Positions 15,281-22,596 of a DNA stretch of 38,838 nt are shown here, one piece after another. A program made the translations under genes and the position numbers. The stretch is from an uncultured Ruminococcus sp. (GTDB taxonomy: Bacteria > Bacillota > Clostridia > Oscillospirales > Acutalibacteraceae), in NCBI GenBank assembly GCA_902766885.1, contig CACXFS010000047.1:1-38838 (forward strand), written 5' to 3'. The notes under the pieces are model-generated. The model made no database searches. It saw nothing but the letters and a program-made list of their open reading frames with translations, and was not told the DNA's origin. The stretch's first letter is position 1. Each line of letters starts with the position of its first letter.

Positions 15281-16705
15281 TTGGAAAATAAATTTTTAGA
15301 CAGAGTATCAAATTTGATACAAAACAAAACTGCTCGGGAAAGCATAACCGCCGAGCTTGAAAGCCACATTTTGGATAAGGCAGATTACTACGAGGAAATC
15401 GGCTACAGCAAAGAAATTGCAATGCAAAAGGCAACCGAGGAAATGGGCAATCCCGACGATACCGCCGTACCGCTCAACGCTCTGCACAAAAAAAGTGCTG
15501 TCAAAGGTATCTGGAGCATAATTACCGCAGTTTTTGTCGTTGCATTTAGTCTGCTCTGCTTTAACGTGATTCCGATTGAGCACCGTTTTTATTACGCTGA
15601 CAATAATTATACTATTTATCATACGGTGACAGCGGATTTTATTTCAATGCTTGTGCTTTTTCTGTTTGTTTTTCTGCTTTACAAAGCGTACAGACATAAA
15701 AACCTGACGTCAGTGATAATGCTTATCCTCTCACTGATTGTAATGCTCACGGCAAATCTTACGAACGAAGTAAACGACGGAATACAGTTTGCAATATTTC
15801 AGCCGCTTTTCTATCCCGTCATAACGTTTATAAAGTGCGGAATTTCGGGCTATGCCGACAGCATTTTCGGTTACAGTTACATTGTTGACAGCGACAAAAT
15901 TATCTACCGAATCGGTGCATTTGCAGTTTTCGTTGTTTTGCTTTTGCTTGCGCTTATAATCGTCATTGCGGTTTTCCGCCAGAGGAGATTGAAATCGGCT
16001 CGCATACTTCTGAGAATATCAAAAACAAGCTGTTCGGCTATGTGCATTATACTTTGCGTAATAACAGTCGCTATGAGCATTTCAGCGGCTTTTGCCGTAA
16101 TCAATATAGAAGAAAAACGGCGTGAAATGAAAGAGGCAAGAAAAAACGCAATTGACTTCGTGATAAAAGCCGATATATCGGGCGGTCTTGATAAACTTAA
16201 CGAACAGCTTTTAGAGGAAGGCTATGAGTACTGCTACTGCGAATATGAAGAGCCTTTGGGAAAATTTGACGAGACTAATATGCAGTCGGTCAATAATTAC
16301 AGAGTTTTCTCTGCTATAGAATCGCAGTGTGCCTTGTGGCAAAAGGGTTTTTGCAACACTGCAATTATGACGTATGGCGATTCACTGCATTGCGTGTCGA
16401 CCACATTTGAAAATACGGTAACTTTTCCTGAGGAGGATTTCTACCTTACGTATGCCGAGTGGCTGCAGTTTGATTACGTGGAGGAAGACGGCTTTACAAG
16501 ACGTCCGACAATAGAAGAATTTTTCAACTGCGGATTTTACACAAAAGCGATAGCGGTCGGCAGAGGAGAAAAAACAATCAGCTTTACATTTGCCAACATC
16601 GAAAATCATCAGCATTTAACGTCATATAGCTTTCAGTGGTCAGATGCGGAAAACACATATATATTAATGTCACGTGATAGAACGGACGAATCGGTTTTGT
16701 ATTGA
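15281..16705 (+). CDS. HAAS-domain membrane protein, paralogue 2
   Basis: The 474-residue paralogue starts at a TTG preceded by GGAGGTGA, 18 nt after the stop codon of paralogue 1. Residues 1-82 match paralogue 1 nearly residue for residue, including the IWSIITAVF segment that enters the first membrane helix. Beyond that point only the overall plan is shared: about seven hydrophobic helices, an AVINIEEKRREMKEARKNAIDF segment matching paralogue 1's IEDKRLENQTAREYAIDL, and a C-terminal soluble domain. It may act with paralogue 1 or sense a different ligand through its divergent C-terminal domain. Function is not established. Confidence 0.7.
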   Translation: MENKFLDRVSNLIQNKTARESITAELESHILDKADYYEEIGYSKEIAMQKATEEMGNPDDTAVPLNALHKKSAVKGIWSIITAVFVVAFSLLCFNVIPIEHRFYYADNNYTIYHTVTADFISMLVLFLFVFLLYKAYRHKNLTSVIMLILSLIVMLTANLTNEVNDGIQFAIFQPLFYPVITFIKCGISGYADSIFGYSYIVDSDKIIYRIGAFAVFVVLLLLALIIVIAVFRQRRLKSARILLRISKTSCSAMCIILCVITVAMSISAAFAVINIEEKRREMKEARKNAIDFVIKADISGGLDKLNEQLLEEGYEYCYCEYEEPLGKFDETNMQSVNNYRVFSAIESQCALWQKGFCNTAIMTYGDSLHCVSTTFENTVTFPEEDFYLTYAEWLQFDYVEEDGFTRRPTIEEFFNCGFYTKAIAVGRGEKTISFTFANIENHQHLTSYSFQWSDAENTYILMSRDRTDESVLY

Positions 16706-16750
16706 TATTGAAACAGTTAAGATATAATTTTGAGAAACGGAGTGTTTATA

Positions 16751-17080
16751 ATGAAAATCAGCAAGGAGCTTATTAAGGGAAGCACATCAATGCTCGTAAT
16801 GAGCGTTTTAAAGGGTAAGGACTTATACGGCTACAAAATCATTAAAGAACTTGAATTGCAGAGCGAAAGCATTTTTGAACTGAAAGAGGGAACTTTATAT
16901 CCTATTCTTCACGCACTTGAGGAAGAAAACTTCCTCGAAAGCTACTGGGAGGAATGTGACGGCAGAAAACGCAAGTACTACCACCTCACACGCAAGGGCG
17001 AAAAACAGCTCACCGAAAAACAGCAGGAGTGGAAGGTGTTCTCAAAGTCGGTTGACAAGGTGCTTGGCTTAGCAAATTAA
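16751..17080 (+). CDS. PadR-family transcriptional repressor
   Basis: The 109-residue protein is a winged-helix regulator with the PadR signature: LVMSVLKGKDLYGYKIIKEL (about 12-32) and the wing segment LKEGTLYPILHALEEENFL, then YYHLTRKGE. It is a short subfamily-2-like form without the long C-terminal helix domain. The ATG at 16751 is preferred over an in-frame TTG at 16730 because a GGAG site sits 8 nt before it. It is co-transcribed with the two HAAS membrane genes and probably represses their promoter at 13832-13896. The membrane proteins are its likely functional partners. Confidence 0.85.
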   Translation: MKISKELIKGSTSMLVMSVLKGKDLYGYKIIKELELQSESIFELKEGTLYPILHALEEENFLESYWEECDGRKRKYYHLTRKGEKQLTEKQQEWKVFSKSVDKVLGLAN

Positions 17081-17111
17081 TTCGGAATTCGGAATGCGTA
17101 ATTCGGAATTA
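17078..17111 (+). repeat. AT-rich AATTCGGAATT repeat at the padR stop codon
   Basis: Three copies of TAATTCGGAATT-like units begin at the stop codon itself (TAA of TAATTCGG). A related run sits on the stop codon of grpE at 36748-36768. Confidence 0.6.
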
Positions 17112-17139
17112 AAGGTGCGTATTGGAAGAAAATAATTGT

Positions 17140-17169
17140 TTTCGGGCGGTTCTGTGGTGCCGCCCGAAA
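17140..17169 (+). terminator. Hairpin 1 between the padR operon and the tail-fibre gene
   Basis: TTTCGGGCGG (17140-17149) and CCGCCCGAAA (17160-17169) form a perfect 10-bp stem. No T tract follows at once (CGCTGTTTAAAA), so it is either a weak terminator or a structural leader element. Confidence 0.55.
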
Positions 17170-17194
17170 CGCTGTTTAAAAAAATTTTTTCGGG

Positions 17195-17231
17195 AATTGC
17201 ATAGAAATATGCAATTTTTTTCTTTTTTTCG
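17195..17231 (+). terminator. Strong terminator directly before the tail-fibre gene
   Basis: AATTGCATA (17195-17203), GAAA loop, TATGCAATT (17208-17216), then TTTTTCTTTTTTTC. The next ribosome binding site (GGAGGTG) starts only about 10 nt later, leaving no room for a promoter between. Confidence 0.85.
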
Positions 17232-17251
17232 CCGTAAGTGGAGGTGAAAAA

Positions 17252-18667
17252 ATGATTATATACCAAATGAAAAAACCGATTGAGTGTTACGACACCGACT
17301 GCGTGGGAGTTACGGGTGACAACATCGCCTATACTCAGTACTTCTACATCAAGGACGTGTTAGACGATTCAATCAGCTACACGCTCCACCTGCGCTTTGC
17401 AGACGGAAGCGTAAATTCAATTACGCCCGACATTGTCATTCCCGACGGCGAGGGTACGGAAATAAGGTGGATTGTCAAGAAAAACGACATCTTTAAACAC
17501 GGCTACTTTGAACTTCAGATTGAGGGCAGAAACAAATCAGGTCTTGTCTTTCAGACCGAAATCGTTCGGCTTTATGCCGACGAAAGTCTGCCTGTTGAGG
17601 ACAAAGAGTACGCAAATCCCAATTCCGAAACTGTAAAACTGCGTGAGGAAGCCTACGCTGCGCTTGAGGAAATAAAAAAACAGCAGGCGCAGATTGAGGA
17701 TAACGTAAAAAAGATTGAGCAGACAGACCTTAATAACAAGGCTGACAAATCGACGACGCTTGCAGGCTACGGCATAACCGACGGTGAAAATATCGGCAAT
17801 AAAATTACGGATAAAAAGAACATCACTGACGAGTATTCAAATTATCCGTCAATCAGCTATTTGCTTGAATATTATTATGATTACAACGAGGTTGACGATG
17901 CTCTGTCAGGCAAGCTCGACAACACCGCAGGCGCTGTAACAACCGACAATATTGCAAACAAGGCGGTAACATCTGATAAAATTGCCAACAGCGCAATTAC
18001 TGCAATGAAGCTTGCGAACAGTGCAGTGTCAGGCAGTAATATTGCTCAGAATCAGATTAATACAAACCATCTGCAAAACGGAGCGGTTACGACTGAAAAG
18101 CTTGCAGACGAAGTAAAAACTTCAATAAACGGCAAGGCGGATAAGGCTGCAACTATTGCAGGATACGGTATAACAGATGCAGAAAACATCGGAAATAAAG
18201 TATCTGATAAAGAAGATATTTCAAGAGAAACAAATTCTTATCCGTCAATATCTTATTTGCGAAATTTTTACTACGAATACAGCGAAATTGATGATTTGCT
18301 ATCTCAGAAATACGATAGCTCCAACGTTGAAACAGGCAGCGGAAGTTTGACGGTTTATACGCAGAGCGCAATTGACAACGGACTTATAAAGTCCTGCACA
18401 TTTGAGTATCAGAAAACAGGAAAAATTGTAAATATATTTTTCAATATTGTTTTCAACGAGGGGGCAATCAGTTATCTGCAATTTTCGGGACTTCCGTTTA
18501 AATGCAGCGCAACAAGCGATCAGAACAAATACCTTATTGTAACGAATAAAAACACACAGGGAGCAGTTTATCCTCTCGGAAGCTGGCTTGTGTTGAATTT
18601 CAGCACGACAAAAACTTTTGTGCAGGATGAAACACTTAAAGGCGTAGTTACAATACAAATCAGTTAA
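17252..18667 (+). CDS. Phage tail-fibre/baseplate-like protein
   Basis: The 471-residue protein starts at an ATG after GGAGGTG. Residues 1-130 resemble the N-terminal domain of Gram-positive phage baseplate upper proteins (BppU-like). A coiled-coil stretch (about 130-160) follows. A 62-residue unit beginning NKADK(S/A)(T/A)TxAGYGIT occurs twice (about 158-220 and 293-355), separated by TTDNIANKAVTSDKIANSA-type short repeats that usually form trimeric beta-helical shafts. The C-terminal 110 residues look like a receptor-binding or capping domain. Signal peptide and anchor are absent. No capsid, terminase, holin or integrase lies nearby, so this is a phage-derived fragment, a moron-like unit or a domesticated adhesin. 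Function is undetermined. Confidence 0.7.
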   Translation: MIIYQMKKPIECYDTDCVGVTGDNIAYTQYFYIKDVLDDSISYTLHLRFADGSVNSITPDIVIPDGEGTEIRWIVKKNDIFKHGYFELQIEGRNKSGLVFQTEIVRLYADESLPVEDKEYANPNSETVKLREEAYAALEEIKKQQAQIEDNVKKIEQTDLNNKADKSTTLAGYGITDGENIGNKITDKKNITDEYSNYPSISYLLEYYYDYNEVDDALSGKLDNTAGAVTTDNIANKAVTSDKIANSAITAMKLANSAVSGSNIAQNQINTNHLQNGAVTTEKLADEVKTSINGKADKAATIAGYGITDAENIGNKVSDKEDISRETNSYPSISYLRNFYYEYSEIDDLLSQKYDSSNVETGSGSLTVYTQSAIDNGLIKSCTFEYQKTGKIVNIFFNIVFNEGAISYLQFSGLPFKCSATSDQNKYLIVTNKNTQGAVYPLGSWLVLNFSTTKTFVQDETLKGVVTIQIS

Positions 18668-18683
18668 GGAGGCTCATTAAATA

Positions 18684-18926
18684 ATGGAAATCAAAGAAAA
18701 AATTGCGCTTGATATGCTTACAAACGACAGCGTATCAATTTTAAAACAACAGTACATAACAATTGACGGAACGGACATAAAGGTAGGCGACAACATTCGC
18801 AACGCCTTTATGAACACGCAGACCGAGCGTGAACTGCTCAGAACAAAATTACCCGAGGAATTTTACAACGCCGTAATTGCGGTGTGGGGAAATTATCCGA
18901 CGATTGCAGAACCGACTGCTGAATAA
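18684..18926 (+). CDS. Small protein following the tail-fibre gene
   Basis: The 80-residue acidic protein starts at an ATG preceded by AAGGAGG, 16 nt after the tail-fibre stop codon, so the two are co-transcribed. It has a helical N-terminus (KEKIALDMLTNDSVSILKQQ), a short beta-like segment (ITIDGTDIKVG) and a C-terminal FYNAVIAVWG segment. Small proteins of this kind follow tail-fibre genes in some Clostridia prophages, from memory. It may be a tail accessory protein or assembly factor; no firm family. Confidence 0.6.
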   Translation: MEIKEKIALDMLTNDSVSILKQQYITIDGTDIKVGDNIRNAFMNTQTERELLRTKLPEEFYNAVIAVWGNYPTIAEPTAE

Positions 18927-18971
18927 AAAATCTGCCCGAAGCATTTTAAACTTCGGGCAGATTTTTGTTTT
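18926..18971 (+). terminator. Terminator of the tail-fibre unit
   Basis: AAAAATCTGCCCGAAG (18926-18941) and its exact complement (18951-18966) form a 16-bp stem that overlaps the stop codon region and ends in a T tract. Confidence 0.92.
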
Positions 18972-18984
18972 ATTACGGTTATCC

Positions 18985-19014
18985 ATTTTAGTCAGCTAAA
19001 TTTTAGTCAGCTAA
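18985..19014 (+). repeat. Tandem 15-mer
   Basis: ATTTTAGTCAGCTAA occurs twice in direct succession (18985-18999, 19000-19014). The TAGTTTAGCT motif at the end of the dispersed repeats is similar, so it may be debris from such copies. Confidence 0.6.
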
Positions 19015-19119
19015 ACTATAATTTTTTAGTCCGTTATAAAAGTCGGATATGATTTAAAACTCGGTATCTCGGGAGTCATACATTTTTCCGATTCTTAGGC
19101 AAGATACTACTTTACGTCA

Positions 19120-19300
19120 TCTTTCCCTACGACTGTAAAGGAAATGTTTGTGCAAAATTGTAGCGAGCGACGCCCTCGTCGCTCACAAAAAACGTTACCT
19201 ACATATCAATCTATAATTCGAGCAACCGTTTTTACCAAAATAACCGATTTCTCCACTCGAATTGCCCGTCGAGGCACTCGACAAATTATGGTTTAGCTCA
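19120..19300 (+). repeat. Dispersed composite repeat, copy C
   Basis: GTAG (19160-19163) is followed by the hairpin GAGCGACG (19165-19172) / CGTCGCTC (19177-19184), whose stem sequence is unlike copy A yet fully self-complementary. The conserved module follows: GAGCAACCG at about 19229-19237, ATTGCCC at about 19260-19266 and the GTCGAG-GCA-CTCGAC mini-hairpin near 19267-19281, ending AAATTATGGTTTAGC. Confidence 0.75.
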
Positions 19301-19331
19301 AAAACAACCTGTTTATTATTTAGCATTTATA

Positions 19332-19385
19332 TTGTCAACCAAATAAAAATATTTAGTTGACAAATTATAAATAAGTGTGTATTAT
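19332..19385 (+). promoter_or_regulatory. BirA operator overlapping the bioY-bioB promoter
   Basis: TTGTCAACC (19332-19340), 14-bp spacer, AGTTGACAA (19355-19363) matches the BirA biotin-repressor operator layout. The second half-site contains the -35 TTGACA (19357-19362), followed after 17 bp by -10 TATTAT (19380-19385), so bound BirA would block RNA polymerase. Confidence 0.88.
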
Positions 19386-19416
19386 ATATGCAGAAAACAG
19401 AGTTGGAGGAATACAA

Positions 19417-19980
19417 ATGAACAATACGAAAAAACGCTTTACTATTTATCAACTGGCAACTTGTGCATTAATGGCAGCTCTTATGTGTGTGCTCGGTCCG
19501 ATGTCAATTCCGATTGGCCCGATTCCCGTTTCATTAACAAATTTCGTCATTTACCTTGCCGTATATCTTCTCGGTATGAAGGGCGCAACAGCAAGCTACC
19601 TTATTTATCTGCTAATCGGTGCCGCAGGAATGGGTGTATTTTCAGGCTATGAGGGCGGTATCGGCAAGCTGGCCGGCCCTACGGGCGGCTATCTGATCGG
19701 CTTTATACTTATGGTGCTTATCTGCGGTTTTGTTATGGAAAAGTCACATTCAAACGCCGTAATCACCATAATCGGTATGATTGTTGCTACGCTCGTTGCC
19801 TATCTGTTCGGTACGGTATGGTTTGTTCTTCAGATGCAGTGCGACGTGTGGTACGCACTTACCGTTTGCGTGTTCCCGTTCATTCCGTTCGATATTGCAA
19901 AGATTCTTATTGCAACTGCATTGGGAAAGGCACTCCGCAAGGTGCTGATTAAGTCGCACCTTCTGCCCGAGCAGAAATAA
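19417..19980 (+). CDS. bioY: Biotin transporter substrate-binding subunit BioY
   Basis: The 187-residue membrane protein is the biotin-specific S component of an ECF-type uptake system. It has about six hydrophobic helices and the BioY features MSIPIGPIPVSLTNF and KLAGPTGGYLIGF. The ATG at 19417 is chosen over an upstream in-frame start because GGAGGA sits 6 nt before it and the upstream start would overlap the -10 region. It overlaps no other gene and is 12 nt from bioB, whose product completes biotin synthesis. Transcription is controlled by the BirA operator upstream. ECF ATPase and EcfT genes are not in the window. Confidence 0.93.
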   Translation: MNNTKKRFTIYQLATCALMAALMCVLGPMSIPIGPIPVSLTNFVIYLAVYLLGMKGATASYLIYLLIGAAGMGVFSGYEGGIGKLAGPTGGYLIGFILMVLICGFVMEKSHSNAVITIIGMIVATLVAYLFGTVWFVLQMQCDVWYALTVCVFPFIPFDIAKILIATALGKALRKVLIKSHLLPEQK

Positions 19981-19992
19981 GGAGGCTTTTCA

Positions 19993-20979
19993 ATGGATAT
20001 GACAACACTCGCCGACGAGATTATCGCAGGCAGACGTATAAGCCGTCAGGACGATTTGAATATGTTTCTCACCTGCAGTTTAAAGGAGCTTTGCGAGGGT
20101 GCAGACCGTATTCGTGAGCATTTTATCGGTGACAAGGTTGACCTTTGCTCTATCATCAACGGTCGTAGCGGAAAATGCCCCGAGGACTGCAAATATTGTG
20201 CGCAGTCGGCGCATAATCATACAAAATGCGAAATATACGATTTCCTTCCCGAAGAAAAGATTGTAGACGCCTGCAAGCTCAACGAAAGCGAAGGCGTAGA
20301 CCGCTTTTCAATCGTTACGGCAGGACGAGCACTCAGCGGTGAAGAATTTGAGAAGGCAATTCACGCCTATGAAACTATGCACGCAGAATGTAAGATTGAT
20401 TTGTGTGCGTCAATGGGCTTTCTCAACGCAGAACAGCTTCACAGGCTCCACGAAGCAGGCGCAACGAGCTATCACCACAACATTGAAACCTCACGCCGTA
20501 ATTTCCCGAACATCTGCACCACGCACACCTATGAGCAGAAGATTGAAACCTTGAAACTCGTCAAAGAGGAAGGAATGTGCGCCTGTTCGGGCGGAATTAT
20601 CGGAATGGGCGAAACGTGGGAGGACAGGCTCGATATGGCAATAAGCCTTGCGGAACTCGGCATTGACTCAATCCCGATTAATGCACTTATGCCGATTGAG
20701 GGCACACCGCTTGAAAATCAGCCTCAGCTAACCGAAGATGAAATTTTAAGAACAATTGCATTCTTCCGATACATAAATCCCGAGGCAAATATCCGCCTTG
20801 CGGCAGGACGTGCACTGCTGACGAACGACGGCGAGCTCGCCTTTCAGTCGGGTGCGTCCGCTACGATTACGGGCAATATGCTGACTACGGCTGCATGTGC
20901 GACAATACGCAGTGACAAGCAAATGCTGAAAGACCTCGGACGTGACGTAACACCAGACTATCTCAAAGCCGAAGATTAA
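19993..20979 (+). CDS. bioB: Biotin synthase
   Basis: The 328-residue radical-SAM enzyme inserts sulfur into dethiobiotin to make biotin. The [4Fe-4S] motif CPEDCKYC gives Cys62, Cys66 and Cys69. Further BioB features are YHHNIETS near 156-163 and NALMPIEGTPLE near 230. Length is normal. Its ATG is 12 nt after the bioY stop, preceded by GGAGG, so both are one operon. No bioA, bioD, bioF or bioW lies here; a uptake gene plus only the last biosynthetic step suggests salvage of dethiobiotin or biotin (inference; other bio genes could be elsewhere). Confidence 0.95.
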   Translation: MDMTTLADEIIAGRRISRQDDLNMFLTCSLKELCEGADRIREHFIGDKVDLCSIINGRSGKCPEDCKYCAQSAHNHTKCEIYDFLPEEKIVDACKLNESEGVDRFSIVTAGRALSGEEFEKAIHAYETMHAECKIDLCASMGFLNAEQLHRLHEAGATSYHHNIETSRRNFPNICTTHTYEQKIETLKLVKEEGMCACSGGIIGMGETWEDRLDMAISLAELGIDSIPINALMPIEGTPLENQPQLTEDEILRTIAFFRYINPEANIRLAAGRALLTNDGELAFQSGASATITGNMLTTAACATIRSDKQMLKDLGRDVTPDYLKAED

Positions 20980-20999
20980 AATAGTAAATATATATAAGA

Positions 21000-21039
21000 A
21001 AAGCAAGGTCAGGCAGAAATCTCTGACCTTGCTTTTTAT
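21000..21039 (+). terminator. Terminator of bioY-bioB
   Basis: AAAGCAAGGTCAG (21000-21012) pairs perfectly with CTGACCTTGCTTT (21023-21035), followed by a T-rich run. A second, weaker hairpin (AAGCACCTG/CAAGTGCTT, about 21067-21091) of unknown role lies downstream. Confidence 0.92.
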
Positions 21040-21164
21040 TTATTTGTGCTCATAACAGAAAAAAATAAGCACCTGCATATAGCAAGTGCTTTAGTTGTCA
21101 ACATATTATAAAAAATGTCACCTCTGACGCGAGAAATTCACCTAAAAAATAAATAATGCCATAA

Positions 21165-21218
21165 TGCCCCGATACGCGATTTGCGTGTCGAGGCACTCGG
21201 CGGCGTGACGCCGCTCAC
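21165..21218 (+). repeat. Partial copy D of the dispersed repeat
   Basis: The GCGTGTCGAGGCACTCGG segment matches the mini-hairpin at the end of the conserved module and runs into a GCGGCG-TGA-CGCCGC hairpin followed by CTCAC, as in the hairpin of copy C. The module order is rearranged and most of it is missing. Confidence 0.5.
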
Positions 21219-21260
21219 AAATTTCATTATCAACACAACTGATATATCAAAGACTCAATC

Positions 21261-21291
21261 AATAAAGAAGACGTCAGTTGATACTGACGTC
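21261..21291 (-). terminator. Terminator of the initiator tRNA
   Basis: GACGTCAGT-TGAT-ACTGACGTC (21270-21291) is a perfect 9-bp stem just past the tRNA 3' end, followed on minus by TTCTTTATT. Confidence 0.8.
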
Positions 21292-21296
21292 TAGAC

Positions 21297-21373
<77 letters not shown>

Positions 21374-21406
21374 ATATTTATTTGCTCTGTTTTATACAGC
21401 TTTATT

Positions 21407-21435
21407 ATTTTATCACTATATGCGTCTTTTGTCAA
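21407..21435 (-). promoter_or_regulatory. Promoter of the initiator tRNA
   Basis: Read on minus: TTGACA (21435-21430), 17-bp spacer, TAAAAT (21412-21407), about 33 bp before the mature tRNA 5' end. Confidence 0.8.
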
Positions 21436-21592
21436 GCATTATTTTCATTTTATCTTTATTTATTGAAATTATATGCGTTCACACACGATTTATGCGCATT
21501 TCACCGCCCGATTTGCCCCTCTTGCCTTAAAAATGCTGACAAAATCCTCATTCGATAGTATAATCGCATTGTACCCGAAAGGAGGGGGCAAA

Positions 21593-22027
21593 TTGAAGGT
21601 AGAACTCAAAATCTCAAAGGATGTAAAACAGCCCTACGCAGTCATCTATTCCGACTCGCTCACCGACGAAATCGCCTCGGCGGTTATGTACCTTGAAAAC
21701 ACAGGCAAAATCATCACAGGCGAGGACAACGGCAGAATCGTAATTCTTCAGCCGTCGGAAATCTATATGGTCAGGGTTGAAAACGAACGCACAGTTATCT
21801 ACGGAAAGGACAAAAAATTCCTGTCGCCGAAACGCCTTTATCAGCTTGAAGAACAGCTCGGCAATGGCTTTATGAAAATTTCAAAGTCGACCGTCATTAA
21901 CCTGAGCCACATAAAATGCGTTGAGCCGTCGTTCAAGGGAATGATGAGCCTTGTTATGAAAAACGGCGTGACAGACTGGATTTCACGCAAATATCTGCCC
22001 GACTTCAAAAAATATCTCGGCATTTAA
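21593..22027 (+). CDS. LytTR-family DNA-binding regulator
   Basis: The 144-residue protein has a C-terminal LytTR domain (about 45-144): ILQPSEIYMVRVENERTVIYG, then RLYQLEEQL, FMKISKSTVINLSHI and a basic ISRKYLPDFKKYL end. It lacks a receiver domain, as in LytTR proteins paired with DUF3021 membrane proteins. The start is the TTG at 21593, placed 7 nt after an AAAGGAGG site; translation from further upstream would run through the tRNA promoter region. The downstream gene, 13 nt away, encodes the DUF3021 partner, which often acts to restrain the regulator. The target genes are unknown; autoregulation is usual for these pairs. Confidence 0.88.
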   Translation: MKVELKISKDVKQPYAVIYSDSLTDEIASAVMYLENTGKIITGEDNGRIVILQPSEIYMVRVENERTVIYGKDKKFLSPKRLYQLEEQLGNGFMKISKSTVINLSHIKCVEPSFKGMMSLVMKNGVTDWISRKYLPDFKKYLGI

Positions 22028-22040
22028 GGAGGATTTTATT

Positions 22041-22475
22041 ATGAAAAATATTATCAAATCAATCGTACTCGGCATAGGCTGGGGATTTACGGTTTTCGTT
22101 GTGTACCTTACAATCGGCGTATTCATCAGCAGTGATTTTCTTGCAGGTATTGCGCAAGATGATTTTATTAAATATGTAATCTGCTCCGCCGTAATCGGTC
22201 TCGGATTTTCCGTTCCGTCGCTGATTTACCGCAACGAGCGCATTTCAAGAGGCTTGCAGGTGATTATCCACCTCGGCACGGGCTTTGCAATATATGTTCC
22301 TGTTGCATTTTTTGCAGGCTGGATACCTACAGCTTACGGTGCAATCGCCGTTGCAATTTCACTTCTCTGCGCAGTTGTGTTTTCACTTCTGGTATGGCTC
22401 TGCTTTGCCCTCTACTACAGAAAGCAGGCTCAGGAAATCAACAGAAAAATACTTGAAAAGCAGAACAGCAAATAA
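22041..22475 (+). CDS. DUF3021-family membrane protein
   Basis: The 144-residue protein has four hydrophobic helices (about 5-28, 43-62, 72-95, 98-122) and a basic, helical C-terminus (YYRKQAQEINRKILEKQ). Its length, four-helix plan and position 13 nt after a LytTR gene match DUF3021. Such proteins pair with LytTR regulators as membrane-bound modulators, sometimes in response to membrane stress (family knowledge). A GGAGG site precedes the ATG. Confidence 0.85.
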   Translation: MKNIIKSIVLGIGWGFTVFVVYLTIGVFISSDFLAGIAQDDFIKYVICSAVIGLGFSVPSLIYRNERISRGLQVIIHLGTGFAIYVPVAFFAGWIPTAYGAIAVAISLLCAVVFSLLVWLCFALYYRKQAQEINRKILEKQNSK

Positions 22476-22596
22476 ACAGCACTGCAATTGTCAAATTCAG
22501 CTAAAATTAATTGTTGCTTTTTGTCTACTATATATATTGGAACTCCTATAAAATAATGTTATGATTGAGATACTATATTTTAGGAGTGAAATTAAT

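Noticed and set aside
17140..17216. Integron attC-like site before the tail-fibre gene
   Set aside because: The two hairpins lack paired R and L boxes, and no integron integrase is seen. A terminator plus a leader hairpin explains them better.
17252..18926. Complete prophage
   Set aside because: Only a tail-fibre-like gene and a small partner are present; flanks are padR and biotin genes with their own terminator and promoter.
19301..19416. Biotin- or other ligand riboswitch before bioY
   Set aside because: The leader after the predicted start is only about 25 nt; the BirA operator accounts for control.
21095..21102. Second BirA site (TTGTCAAC) after bioB
   Set aside because: Only one half-site is present and no matching complement lies 14-16 bp away.
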